From assembly GCA_029204225.1 (NCBI GenBank), contig CM055106.1, forward strand, positions 24,064,221-24,128,220: DNA of 64,000 nt. Direction: 5' to 3'. Position 1 is the first letter of the stretch; every line of letters starts with the position of its first letter. The position numbers and the translations under genes were made by a program. Source of the stretch: Diphasiastrum complanatum. Its lineage: Eukaryota; Streptophyta; Lycopodiopsida; Lycopodiales; Lycopodiaceae. This document shows positions 10,732 through 21,087 of this stretch, in pieces. The notes below the pieces were generated by a model that had not been told where the DNA came from, made no database searches, and worked only from the letters and a program-made list of their open reading frames with translations.

Positions 10732-12290
10732 AGGATATCCATCCTAGTCAATTCTCACTCCTTTGAGTAACGATTGCAAGTAGTTGGAATATGCATACTT
10801 GTACTCATCTTTTGTGGGAGACCGCTTTACGACATATTTCTGCGTGAACTGACAAATCGGGAATTGTAATTTAATTTAAACAAATCCACAAATAAAATAT
10901 GAATCATGACCAAAACAAATTCAACTTATGGGTGGCTGGAGACTTACGAAATGGGCATGAAAAGAACCCTGGCCACCATTGCCCAAGTGCGAGGGCCATG
11001 CCGTCTCCATTCGCTTTTTAGCTACCTCTCTTTGTTGCTTGAAACGATCTGGATCTTCTTGAAATTCTTTCTTTGCAAACTTCCAATCATCCTTGTGCAC
11101 GTTGTATGGCCGAGATTTGCCAGCTCTCACCGCATCTCGAATCTCTAATTTGCGGTGATTCATCACGCTTCTCATGCGTCGTCCCATCCATATTCGGCTA
11201 AATTCCAAATCAGGGGAGGGGACTGAAAATTCTCTATTCCACTGGTCAATGACATAATTCTTTTCATCACTTTGTTTGCGCCAGTCCTTGAAAATGTCCC
11301 TGTTGAAGACCACATGTGTGAGTTGCCTCATGTGAGTGATGGCGCGACCACCACGGTCATCCTCCACTATGTGCTTCTCCGCATCTATGTCATAGGATGG
11401 CAATACGTCAACTGACGGAGAGGTGGCAAAGGGAGTGTCAAGAGGAGTGGGGGAGCTGACTACAATATGAATGATTCAGGGAGGAGTTTGAAGACGATCA
11501 CTAGAAGAGTGAGGAGGGGTATGAAGAGGAGAAGGTTGGGGAGGAGTTTGGGTGGGAGTGTAACCAATAGGGGTTTGAATGGGAAAAAAAATGGGTGGAG
11601 TGGCTGGCAAGAGGGATCACGATGCCATGGAGACCACCATAGGGGGCATGGGTACCAAAAAAGAAAAAATGTGAGGATACAGTGTGGGTGTGCCGGGAGA
11701 ATCAGGTGTGACAGATGCAGGAGTCAAAGTATCACGTGCCATCGACGTTGCTTCTTGAGTTAGGGTTTTTCGAAGTAAGGAAGACCTACGCTGAGGCCTG
11801 CTAGATGGATGTGCTGGACTAGAGGCCCCATGAAGCACGACATCGTCAGCGTCACTGCCACAACAAGAGCCACCACTAAGGCGACTCCTCCTATTATTGC
11901 TCTTTTCCCTGCCAGAATGTCGAGAAGAGGCACTTGCATTAGAGTGCGCGAGGAGGGACTCCCGCTGGATAGACCCTCATGGAAGGGAGGAACACCTCAG
12001 TCGGAGGGTTATGGGAACTAAATCTCCTCAGAATGAGATGATGTGGACAACCTACCTGAACTTCATGCATCCCAATGAGCCTGTAGTCTCTCCATAATCC
12101 TGCCTGCACGCGAGGGAGACATCCCATCCATATAACTGAGGACCTGGTTGTCACTCATGGATGAAAAACGGGACGACCCGCTACTACGGCCAGATCCGTG
12201 ACTTGGAGATGTGTCATGAGACATCGGGGACATGATTTGGAATAATCTTTGCAAGCAATAAGATATATTTTCAGAACGGACAACCATGTA
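10732..12290 (-). pseudogene. CACTA second ORF, Transposase_24-like
   Basis: Read right to left: an N-terminal Ser/Pro-rich part (12287-12063, with SSRFSSMSDNQVLSYMDGMS), low-complexity middle sequence, the main domain at 11403-10921 (SYDIDAEKHIVEDDRGGRAI, FSRIWMGRRMRSV, KFAKKEFQEDPDRFKQQR, WPSHLGNGG), then a second exon at about 10850-10732 (SPTKDEYKYAYSNYLQ) that ends at a good donor, AAG/GTATGTAT. The order and wording fit the plant En/Spm accessory protein (Transposase_24, Ptta/En/Spm family), thought to bind element ends. In-frame stops in the second exon make it a probable pseudogene. Parallel copies lie at 12640-13364, 15691-16801 and 62039-62771. Confidence 0.65.
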
Positions 12291-12639
12291 GAGTTAATTA
12301 GTGCAAGAAGTAAATTCAAATTAATGAGTCAAGGGTCTAGGGTAGAACAAAAAAAGTGATTCTATGCATTCAATCATAGCTGAATATATTACAGTACACC
12401 ACAATAATCACGCGTTAACCACAATAATTACACTTTATAATCAATAAACTAAACATTTCTACATGATTTTAGGCCAAATACATTTCAAATACATGATTAG
12501 TCAAGGTTCAAGATTACATAAAAAAAATTAGCTGCATCGAAAGATGGCTAGCAAATGTACGAATAAAAATGATAGATGTAAAAACATGTGCACAAGCATC
12601 TGTAAATATGGAAAGGCTAGCTATAGAGCCAAAACACTA

Positions 12640-13364
12640 ACTAGACCTATCCTAATCCTCCTCATCATGTCTGTCATGTGGACCTTGTTGTTCCTACATG
12701 CACAAGACACATGAATTAGTCTTCTGAACAATCGTATGGGAGTCAGAGAGAATAGTTGAAGTTTAAAAAACATAAAATGGATTTCATGTCGTACCTGAGG
12801 ATCTGCATCCCAGTTTATATGCATGCTCTGCCTCTCCAATAACTCGACTACTGCCTGCGTACCATGGGAATACTCAAATATATACTCATCATGTGTGGGA
12901 GAATGCCCCACGATGGATCGCTACACAAACATTCCAGATTTTGATCATACAAATAGAGTATTTTATTCCAACGTGTCCTACGAACAACTCCCAAGAGCAA
13001 AAAAAAAACAAATAATCAATAGTCAAATATCACAAATGGGTATAGGGTAGACTTACAAAGTGGGCTCGGAAATATCCCTCATCATTGATGCCCATGTGAG
13101 AAGGCCATGTGGTCTCTAGTCGGACTCTGGCTGCCTCTCATTGTTGTCTGAAGCTTTTTGGATCATCTCAATACTCTTTCTTTGCATGCTTTCAGTCCTC
13201 CTTCTCCACGTAGGAAGACCTGCCTCTCTCGGCTTTCATTGCATCTCGAATCTCCGATTTGCGGTGGCTCAACACAGCTCCCATGCGGCTCCTCATCCAT
13301 TTTCGTGCGAATTCCATGTCCTGGGATGGGAGAGGGAACTCACTACGTAGCTAGTCAATGACGC
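12640..13364 (-). pseudogene. CACTA ORF2 copy, 5'-truncated
   Basis: Minus-strand reading gives VID, a stop, LRSEFPLPSQDMEFARKWM and WPSHMGINDEGYFRAHF, homologous residue by residue to the 10921-11403 copy. An exon at about 12905-12795 follows (SPTHDEYIFEYSHGTQAVVE) and ends in CAG/GTACGAC. Stops interrupt the first exon. The upstream end is cut by copia E at about 13365. Confidence 0.6.
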
Positions 13365-13365
13365 G

Positions 13366-14302
13366 ATTTCTGAAAATTATGAAATCACAGATCTAGGAGA
13401 AGCAAAGAAATGCCTCGGGCTAGAGATCAGAAGAGATCAAATAAAAGACAAAATGCACTTGAGTCAGTCTGAATATGCCAGAAAGGTGCTCAAGCAGTAT
13501 CACATGATGGACTCCAAAGAAAAGGCCACACCAATGATAGTTGGTGCCAAGCTGACGAAGCAAGATTGCCCAAAAACGGAAGAGAAAAAATAGAAAACAG
13601 CAGATATACCCTACCAAAATTTTAATCGATAGTCTGATGTACCTTACAATTTGTACCAGACCCGATCTAGCTTTCTCTTTTTAAGCATTAAGCCAATTCT
13701 CTTCTCATCCTGGCATGGCACATTGGCAAATGGAAAAATGAATCCTACAATATCTGAAAGGTACCCAGAATATGGGATTAACCTACACAGCAAAAAATGA
13801 AAGAAAAGGATTCGAGTTGCACCACTATAGTGATGCAAGTTGGGTGAGCTGCAAAGATGACAACAAGTCCATAACTGGAGGATGTACAATAGCGTGCAGA
13901 GTTGCAATCAGCTGGATATGCAAAAAGCAAATCTTGGTAGCTCAATCGTCTTGTGAAGCTGAATACGTCGCAGCTTCAAAGGTGGCAAACAAGGTAGTGT
14001 GATTACAAATGATGTTGGAGGCAATTGAAATACCACAAGGAGGACCATGCACAATGATGATGGACTCTTAGAGTACCATTTATCTGTCCCAGGGTCCTCT
14101 CTTCCATTCAAAGACAAAACACATACCTTTGAAGTACCATCACATTCGAGATTTGATCTCGAAAGGAGAGTTCTAGGTCTAGTACATAGAATCTGAAGAC
14201 TTATTGCAGATCTGCTCACAAAGCCACTCGAAAAGTCACTCTTCGCAAAGCAAAGAAAGATAATTGAAGTAAACGTGCAAAGCTGCAAAGTTCAAGAGGG
14301 AG
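13366..14302 (+). pseudogene. copia E, reverse transcriptase C-terminus and RNase H
   Basis: Starts abruptly in RT with NYEITDLGEAKKCLGLEI and LSQSEYARKVLKQYHM. The RNase H core is YSDASWVSCKDDNKSITGGC, then SSCEAEYVAASK (13820-13985). Then come LIADLLTKPLEKS and a polypurine tract (CAAGAGGGAG) before the LTR. Frameshifts are frequent. No gag, integrase or RT catalytic half is present here. Those parts of the same family occur at 50271-53560 (copia F). Confidence 0.8.
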
Positions 14303-14538
14303 TGTTAGAAATGGTGAACTCCGAAAGAGCAGAGCATCAGGTCGTCAACGAGCGAGACACTGACCACCTCACTCTAAAAAATCAAACTGATAATATAGTT
14401 GTTCTATTTCGTGCATCTCCTTGTCCTCCGCTGTCTTGATTGCTAGAATGAAATCTGTTCTGTGATCTGTAGTTGCGTGTCTAGGCTCCTGTGAGCTTTT
14501 GCGCAAGAAAATTCAAAGAAACAAACCCATTCGCAACA
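14303..14538 (+). repeat. 3' LTR of copia E with internal deletion
   Basis: Starts TGTTAGAAATGGTGAACTCC and ends TTCGCAACA. It matches the two ends of the 735-bp LTR at 50271-51005 but lacks about 490 bp of its middle. It is followed directly by CTTTT. Confidence 0.75.
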
Positions 14539-14867
14539 CTTTTGTTGTAGATGCACGTTCTGTAGTGTAGGACTACATTCAATTTTATTCTAGTTAATGA
14601 AAACATATCTAGACATCCTAGAAAGAAATCTGTACCTTTTGTTGATGAATCTATTGATTAGTGTGGTGAGAATCAGTGGAGGTCGGAACAAACCTCGAAA
14701 TACATGTTTCTGTTCAATTCAGTATACCACTGTTATTCCAAGGCCGATTCCAACATCTGCTCATAAATTTTTTTCAGATCATAAACAAATTTTATGTTAG
14801 ATTGTTACCAGCTCATAGATGCTAGATTATATACCTCTGCTCATAAACTTATCATAGTCCAAACTTT
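14539..14867 (+). repeat. repeat R1, copy 1
   Basis: Begins CTTTTGTTGTAGATGCACG and includes GGAGGTCGGAACA and the related GGTCGATTCCAACATCTGCTCAT. Other copies are at about 47221-47559, 47560-47815 and 49936-50270. Internal inverted motifs (AGGTCGGAAC / GTTCCGACCT) make it look like the subterminal array of a CACTA family different from the CCTCGGTATA type. Confidence 0.65.
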
Positions 14868-15554
14868 TATAGGTCTTGAGTCAAAGCTACGAGGGCCATA
14901 CCAGCATATAAGTTTATTTTTCCATCTCCAATTAACCACAAACCATAACCCTAACAATATTGGTGAACACATGAATCCATTGAGGATGCAAGGGGGGCTA
15001 ATTGGCTCCTCGATTGAGTTGTCTGTGCCAAACGGGTGTCTTGCATAAAAGTGGAGAGACCAAAGAGGCATATGGTGTGCAGGCCGTGGGCATTCTTGAA
15101 CCTCATGGTTCACCACATCGAAATGAGGAAAGTATGTCTGCTACTTCAAACTCAATAACTCGAAATGGTTGCATGAGGTTCATCTAGATTCAAACAAGTG
15201 TCCACTTTGAAGTGTTGAGTTTGAAGTAGCAGCATTCTTCTCTCTCTTCGATGCTACAAACCGTCAGACTCAAGGACTGCCATGGTCCTACACACCATGT
15301 TCCTCTTTGATCTCTTCATATATAGGATAGACAACCCCTCGTTATGTACGATTCACTTGCGGGGCCAGTGAGCCTCCTGTTGATGTCTACTCCTCAATGT
15401 AGTTTAATTTGGGTCATCATTGTTGTTTGAACTGGAAATGGTTGTGAATATGACAATACATATGTGTTGGTATTGACGTTGTAGCTATGAGGTAGTATAC
15501 ATAAAAGTTTTGGCATTTGTTTCACAATACTCTATTTTCTTAAGCCCACGGGAT
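14868..15554 (+). repeat. duplicated segment Z, copy 1
   Basis: Aligns collinearly with 49160-49841 (shared stretches GAATCCATTGAGGATGCAA, AAAGAGGCATATGGTGTG, GGTTCACCACATCGAAATGA, GGGGCCAGTGAGCCTC). Both copies run into a (GA)n tract. No frame stays open in both copies, so I do not assign a protein. Confidence 0.7.
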
Positions 15555-15563
15555 GAGAGAGAG

Positions 15564-15642
<79 letters not shown>

Positions 15643-15652
15643 GAGAGAGAGA
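15555..15652. repeat. (GA)n microsatellite, 98 bp
   Basis: Nearly pure GA dinucleotide with two interruptions (GAGCGAG near 15565 and GGGAG near 15631). It lies at the end of segment Z, as does the paralogous tract at 49842-49935. Confidence 0.95.
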
Positions 15653-15690
15653 TGGTGATGTTTTTTTCTTACTAATTTTTAAGACTCCCA

Positions 15691-16801
15691 TTGGTTGTCT
15701 GCAGTATTTATCCCTCTTATTCCGTTGTGCCCATTATGTCAGATACAGGATCCCCTAGTCAGAGGTCAGGCCATAGTCGCGGGTCCTCCCACCTTTCCTC
15801 TATGAGTGAGAGTGAGCTCATTAGCTACCTTGATCAGTTGCCTTCCTCGCAGCATGATAGGGTCTTACAACGCTTGAGGGCTCGATGTGAGGCTCGTAGC
15901 TCCTCTCAATTGGTTGAGTACACATCATCAACCGAGGAGATTCAGTCTACTCCTCGTGTATACCAATCACATGTTTTCCCTTCCCATGAGGGTCACTCCG
16001 ACGAGGGTCACACCCCCACCCATGTCACTACTATCAGTGCTTCCTCCCGACACTCTTGGGAGAGGCGGAGGACGAGCCGCCTCGGTGTCTCCTGTTGTGG
16101 AGGATGTGGCGACGACCATGACATGGTCATGAGTCCTGCACGTCCGCATAGCGCACCTCGTCGTGGGGAGTCCCTACTTTGAGATACACTGACCCAAGAG
16201 GCAACACGCATGTCACACGATATTGCGACTCCTGCATCCGTCACACCTAAGATTCCCGACATGCCTACTTTTACCCCTCTCATTTTTCCTCCCTCTGGAC
16301 CCACTGCCACTGAGTCATTTCCTCCTGGCTATGTGTCGTGGGGTCACGTTTCACCGTGGGGGTTTCAGCCCACTCCCCTCCATTTCCCCCCTTATTTATT
16401 CTCCGATCCAGACGCCCCTCATTGGCTATTCTTCCCTCGGTACCCCACAACATCAGTATTCTCCTGTCGGTGGGGCATCTTTTATACCTGAGGCCACCTC
16501 GGTAGACACTCCTATGGCCACATCTCCCATACCGGAGAGCACCCCCATAGACACTCCCAGGGCCATGTCGCCACCAGCTGCCATCCCACCGTCATATGAC
16601 ATAGATAGGGATGGTCACATCATTGAGAATAACCGTGGTAAGAGGGTCATCATGCGCATGAGGGAGCTCATGTATATCCACTTTCCTAGAGACATCTTTC
16701 ATGACGCGATGTCAGCGATGACCGCGAAATTTTCTATCATCAGGGAATCATCCACGAAAATAGTCAATATCACAAAATCTTTTTATACTCTTTTTATGTA
16801 G
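15691..16801 (+). pseudogene. CACTA ORF2 (Transposase_24-like), plus-strand copy
   Basis: The N-terminal Ser-rich block (MSDTGSPSQRSGHSRGSSHL, then SSMSESELISYLDQLPSSQ) matches the minus-strand copy at 12287-12063. A Pro-rich middle part follows. At 16590-16700 SYDIDRDGHIIENNRGKRVI, RMRELMYIHFPRDIF matches the domain start of the 10921-11403 copy. The rest of the domain is missing and unrelated sequence follows. A frame change is needed between the two open frames (15691-16182 and 16223-16801). Confidence 0.6.
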
Positions 16802-16802
16802 A

Positions 16803-17029
16803 CATTACAGTCCGGTTGTTTTGAAACCAACTTCCATGCTCTTTTGCATATTGAGAGTGATATTCCTCGGAGTAGGTTCTCATGTGAGCCGTGTAAACTA
16901 TGTGAACTCAATAAGCGTAGGAACTTCTTCCGAGCCCTTGTGGTGAATTACTCCATGCACTAGCAATTGGTTCTAATTTTGAATCACCCTTGGATTGGAA
17001 CACAGAATTCTATGATGAGCTGCAATTTC
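16803..17029 (+). other. possible exon remnant, unknown
   Basis: An open frame reads GCFETNFHALLHIESDIP, then CEPCKLCELNKRRNFFRALV before a stop at about 16962; a second frame gives LDWNTEFYDELQFQIGGGK up to a GATG/GTAGTT donor-like site. It is adjacent to the left arm of the large inverted repeat. It could be a gene piece carried by a transposon. I do not recognise it. Confidence 0.3.
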
Positions 17030-17915
17030 AAATTGGAGGTGGAAAGCCCAAACTGAGATGGTAGTTTCTTCTCTTTTCCACGTGTTTTTCACTCTTTCCT
17101 CATGGAAACTCATAACTTCCATTCTTATCAGACAACTGGCACCATATGAATTTCTTGGTGGCATTTATTTTGGCAGTTTTTCTTTTGTTTGATTCAATTG
17201 GGACAACCATACTTGCATAAAAAATTGTAATGCATGTCTTTGTTTTCATGTGGACTTTGGAGGTACTTCAATTTGCATGGATGGACTTCTTCTACCATAT
17301 TTCCTGATTCTCCTCAAATTGACGAGGAAAAAGCAAATCTTATCGATACATTACAGGTACTTCTTGCCTTCCTAGAACGTTGTAGACATAGAACTTTTGT
17401 CCATAAAATGTTTCAGGGCTTTGCAATAGAAATTCCTACTCTTTCACAAATAGTTAATATGCAACCATTCGAGAGCATAACAGTATGAAAAGTTTTTTCA
17501 CTTTTTTTTCACATGTTTAGAGTAATGAGTTATGTCCACGTTGTTATCCTAAGGTGGTTCTGGAAAGTTTGTGCAGTTTCACAACAGTTAACGGAAACTT
17601 TTCTGTTTTTATGGTTATTAACATGCAACGAGTCTCTAAATTCATTTGCCCAGCATGAATGATCAAACTTGTTCTATAGTTGATTCTAAATCAATTTGTA
17701 GCTTTGTGAGAAATTTCTTTTTCCACATAAGATTTTTATAGCTCCAATTGCATCAGATTCTTAATAATAAGTGCATGAGGCATAAGTAAGGAGAAAAACC
17801 AACACATGGATGGATAAATGTTTTTCTTAAATGTATAAAAGATATTTATGGAGCGCTATCTCTCTCTCTCTCTCTCTATGGCTGATCGAAGTTGTCTCTC
17901 TCTCTCCCTCTCTAG
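17030..17915 (+). repeat. large inverted repeat, left arm
   Basis: Matches the reverse complement of 41940-43108 over about 880 bp (for example CAATTGGGACAACCATACTTG and CTCCTCAAATTGACGAGG). At its right end is a short (TC)n tract, 17859-17878, then GGCTGATCGAAG. The same flanks surround the ~300-bp GA tract at 41986-42283. No conserved coding frame is evident. Confidence 0.75.
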
Positions 17916-18250
17916 ATCAGAACTCGTATAGTACATGATGGATTTTGCTCACTTATTAGAAGTCCTATAATCGTCTTTTAACGCGTGTTTGTGTACTAGG
18001 TGAATTTTTGGTTAGAACTCAATGGTAACACCTTTTAATTTAGCAGTTTCTATTGCAAAGGTATCACCGATTCATAGCACAACCGCTTGGAGTGTTTTAT
18101 GTGATAGTGTTCATAATCACTCATTCCCGAAAAAGTATCAAATATGGTCAAAGCTCAAATATTGTGTTTTGTTTTGTTTTTTTATTTAATTGAGCTATGA
18201 AATTATAGTTATTACACCTTTTGTGACAGATATAATTCATCAATATATTT
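17916..18250. other. unassigned AT-rich DNA
   Basis: No open frame, repeat boundary or regulatory motif that I can support. Confidence 0.4.
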
Positions 18251-18506
18251 TCACCAATAAGAACTAATCTCTATCAAATTATAATTTTGCGATTGTGTTT
18301 CACTGATGTCTCTCAATTCAGAACTTGACATATTCTCAACACTCTCATTTTTGTCTAATGAAGTGGAAGATGCGTCTTCTTCATCAGAGTCAACTGGCAT
18401 ATCTTCCTTAGAGTCCACGTCTACTATTGATAAAAAAACCTTGTAAATCAGCTTTTCTCTGTTGATGACGAGTGGAGGATGATGGTTTGTTCAATAATCC
18501 AAGTCG

Positions 18507-20048
18507 TTATTTCAATATAGATATAGTTGACTTTCGTAGATGATTGGTCATTGTTAATTCAAAATTAAATGCCAAAACATCTACATCCTGTAGATTCAAA
18601 TCGTCGACTCTTGGGTGATTTTTTGGCAATCTCTTTCTCTTGCCCTTTGGATCTACTTGCAACATTTCGAGTTTGTACCTTCCCCAAAAAAGCATTCGTT
18701 GAAGTGGTGTGCACGTAGTACTTTTGGTTGATTGCTATTTTGAATAGAACCAAGTACTTTGGCAATCCAAAATGGATGTCCTTCATTGTTTTTTGAAGCT
18801 AGAAGTGCAACAGGGCTTCCAATTTGGATTTCATTCAAATCACCGCACCATTTCATTTTTGCAGCTTTTACACTTTGCCTATTCTTCTTTGAGCCCACAT
18901 AAATTTCACGTTCCTCACCTTGCTGCAAGAAATCATTATCTCGAGGAAGATATGAAGGTTCGACAGTTGTAGTTGACGTTCCTAGTTTTTGAGGCCAATG
19001 AAATTCTTTAGTTGTTGATGTATATTCAAGATTGAGCAAACTGATTTTTTGTTCTTCGCAAAAGTCCGTCCACCAATGTTGATCAAACTCATCAAAAAAA
19101 TGATAAGTTGCTTGAATACTTGATTTCAAAAAAATTAATGAGGCAAATGGATCAATCTCATGATGTTCTCTTTGCGCCTTTTGTTCTTCTAGCAAGGACT
19201 TCAAGGGAGACAACACAGCAAGCCTGATTTGAGTCGATGCAATGTCAAGCAAAAATCGAACTCCTTCAAGAGGTAGCCATGAAGCTGAATTTGAAAATAG
19301 TTTGCCCCATAATAAAATAATGTCTGATTCATTACATTTGATTTTAAACTTGTGTTGAAAGCTAATATCATTAATATTAGCTACGCATCCCTCTATTTCA
19401 TTGGACATCTTAACATAATCACAAAAATCATATGTGTGTCTGATTAATGACACGTCTGGCTGTGGCACATACGATTCCTCAACAATGCTTTGAAGCACTA
19501 GTAAAGAAAATGCTTTCTTGCATCTCAACCTCTTAGAAAAGCAACTAAACATTTGATCAATTTGATCGTGGGTATGTCCTACCAACAAAAGTCCTATTTT
19601 TACTTTTTTGAAAAAAAAAATTCTCTACTAGCATGGACAAGTATGCCAAACCAATTTGGTTTTTATTTTCCCTAACAATGTTGTCAAGCTGCAAATAAAG
19701 TGTTTTCAGAAGATTTTCACCAAATTCGCAAATTATCTTATGTACAATGGTGATTGTCAAATTTGGATCATTTTGAACATTGTGATAATTAAAAAAGACC
19801 TTGGACTCCAAAGTGCCATTAAACACAAGTGCTCCAACGAGATGAACCTGAATAAAATTTGCCTCGTTCAAATTTTTGGGCACTCTGACAAAATGAGACA
19901 ACATTGTTTTCTTCTTGTCCATGTCGTCAACAACAAGGCCCATATATTTTTGTGGACATTCCAAACATTTCTTTTGATGCTTGGCCAACTTTTGTCTTTC
20001 AACTATTTGTTGATCTTTGTGCAGTTGAAGGGCTTTTGCAGCATCCAT
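18507..20048 (-). pseudogene. DUF7869-type protein gene with two frameshifts
   Basis: Read right to left: a basic helix (MDAAKALQLHKDQQIVERQK), VVDDMDKKKTMLSHFVRVPK, FIQVHLVGALVFNGTLESK, NDPNLTITIVHKI, LYLQLDNIVRENKNQIGLAY, then LVGHTHDQIDQMFSCFS, LLWGKLFSNSASW, a C-terminal FWIAKVLG block and an acidic/Ser end. This wording is characteristic of an abundant plant family of unknown function (DUF7869). Conserved acidic positions sit in VDDMD, QLDN and HTHDQID. The frame shifts at the homopolymer near 19605 and again near 18700, where the true C-terminus (VLAFNFELTMTNHLRKST) continues. An acidic exon-like stretch (DSDEEDASSTSLDKNESVEN) at 18450-18260 may belong to it. The N-terminus is cut by copia D. 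Family recognition is from memory of the motifs; no biochemical role is known to me. Confidence 0.6.
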
Positions 20049-20159
20049 TGAAAATACAATGATTCACTTATTTAATAGAATAAAGATCATACTATATTAA
20101 TATTAAAAAAGATTACAACTTAAATTTTTTCAAAACAGAAAGTATTAAAATGAATAGTA

Positions 20160-21060
20160 GTGTAGGGGCAAGATAACTCCTTCTTGATCCCTTCTTGATC
20201 ACAAAAGTCTTTGAATTCATTGGAGATATATTCTCCTCCATCATCACTTCTAAAGAGCTTGATCTTGTGATTATGATGCTTTTCAACAAAAGTCTTGAAC
20301 TTTACAAAACTCTCAAAAAATGTGCATTAGAGGAAAGTAGATATACCCATCCATATCTTGAGTAGTCATCTATAACTGTGACAAACATTGTAGCTCCACT
20401 ATTGCTCTTTGTGCTAGCAAAATGCACATCCGAGTGGATCAACTCGAGAGGATGACTTGTCTTTGTGATTGAGCTTGAAAAAGGTAACTTGTGTGTCTTA
20501 GCCAAGGCACAAGCTTCACATACCCTTTTCTCCTTTGCCAAAGATCTTGGAAGGCCAAGAGCAATCTCCTCCTTGCACATAGCTTCCATGGACTTGGTGT
20601 TGATGTGACCAAGTCTCTTGTGCCACAAGTCAAATGTGGTCATCTTGGTCTCCTTGGCTACCATCACAACTTGGTTAGGATTTACAAAAGCATCAAGCTT
20701 AAATAACCTCCCAAACCTTGTTCCTCTTGATATGATCATCCCACTCTTCTTGATGTTGCATACATTAGTAGAGAACTCCACAATGAAACCATGATCTAAA
20801 AGTTGGCCAACACTAAGCAAATTCTTAGTGATGCTAGGAATGAAGAGAACACCATCTATCTTAGTCTTCTTGGAGGATCCGAAGCATAAGGGAATGGATC
20901 CCACACTTCAACTTTACATTCATGATCATTTGCTGTAAAAATGGACTTTATAGGTCCTACGTAAGGTGTGAGTTGAGAAAAATACTCCCTTTTACTCGAC
21001 ATGTGGGAGCTAGCCCCACTATCTGTCCACCAAGGATCTTCACCTTTTTCATTTGAGGAT
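20160..21060 (-). pseudogene. copia D protease to integrase core
   Basis: Minus strand: protease active site WTDSGASSH at about 21040-21010, then LFIPSITKNLLSVGQLLDHG, the GAG_pre-integrase block FDLWHKRLGHIN and CEACALAKTHKLPF, and the integrase start VIDDYSRYGWVYLL, ending GGEYISNEFKDFCDQEG near 20180. The sequence breaks off at SCPYT (about 20160), where the DUF7869 gene region begins. RT and RNase H of D are not present in the window. Confidence 0.8.
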
Positions 21061-21087
21061 GAAAAAACTTACATCATGAGTGAGTCC

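Noticed and set aside
11467-12097. Plus-strand open frames of 60-100 codons, Gly/Arg-rich
   Set aside because: Antisense shadows of the minus-strand CACTA ORF2 with its Ser/Pro-rich codons. No independent support.
14841-15116. Minus-strand open frame in segment Z as a protein gene
   Set aside because: The frame is not kept in the second copy of Z at 49.2 kb.
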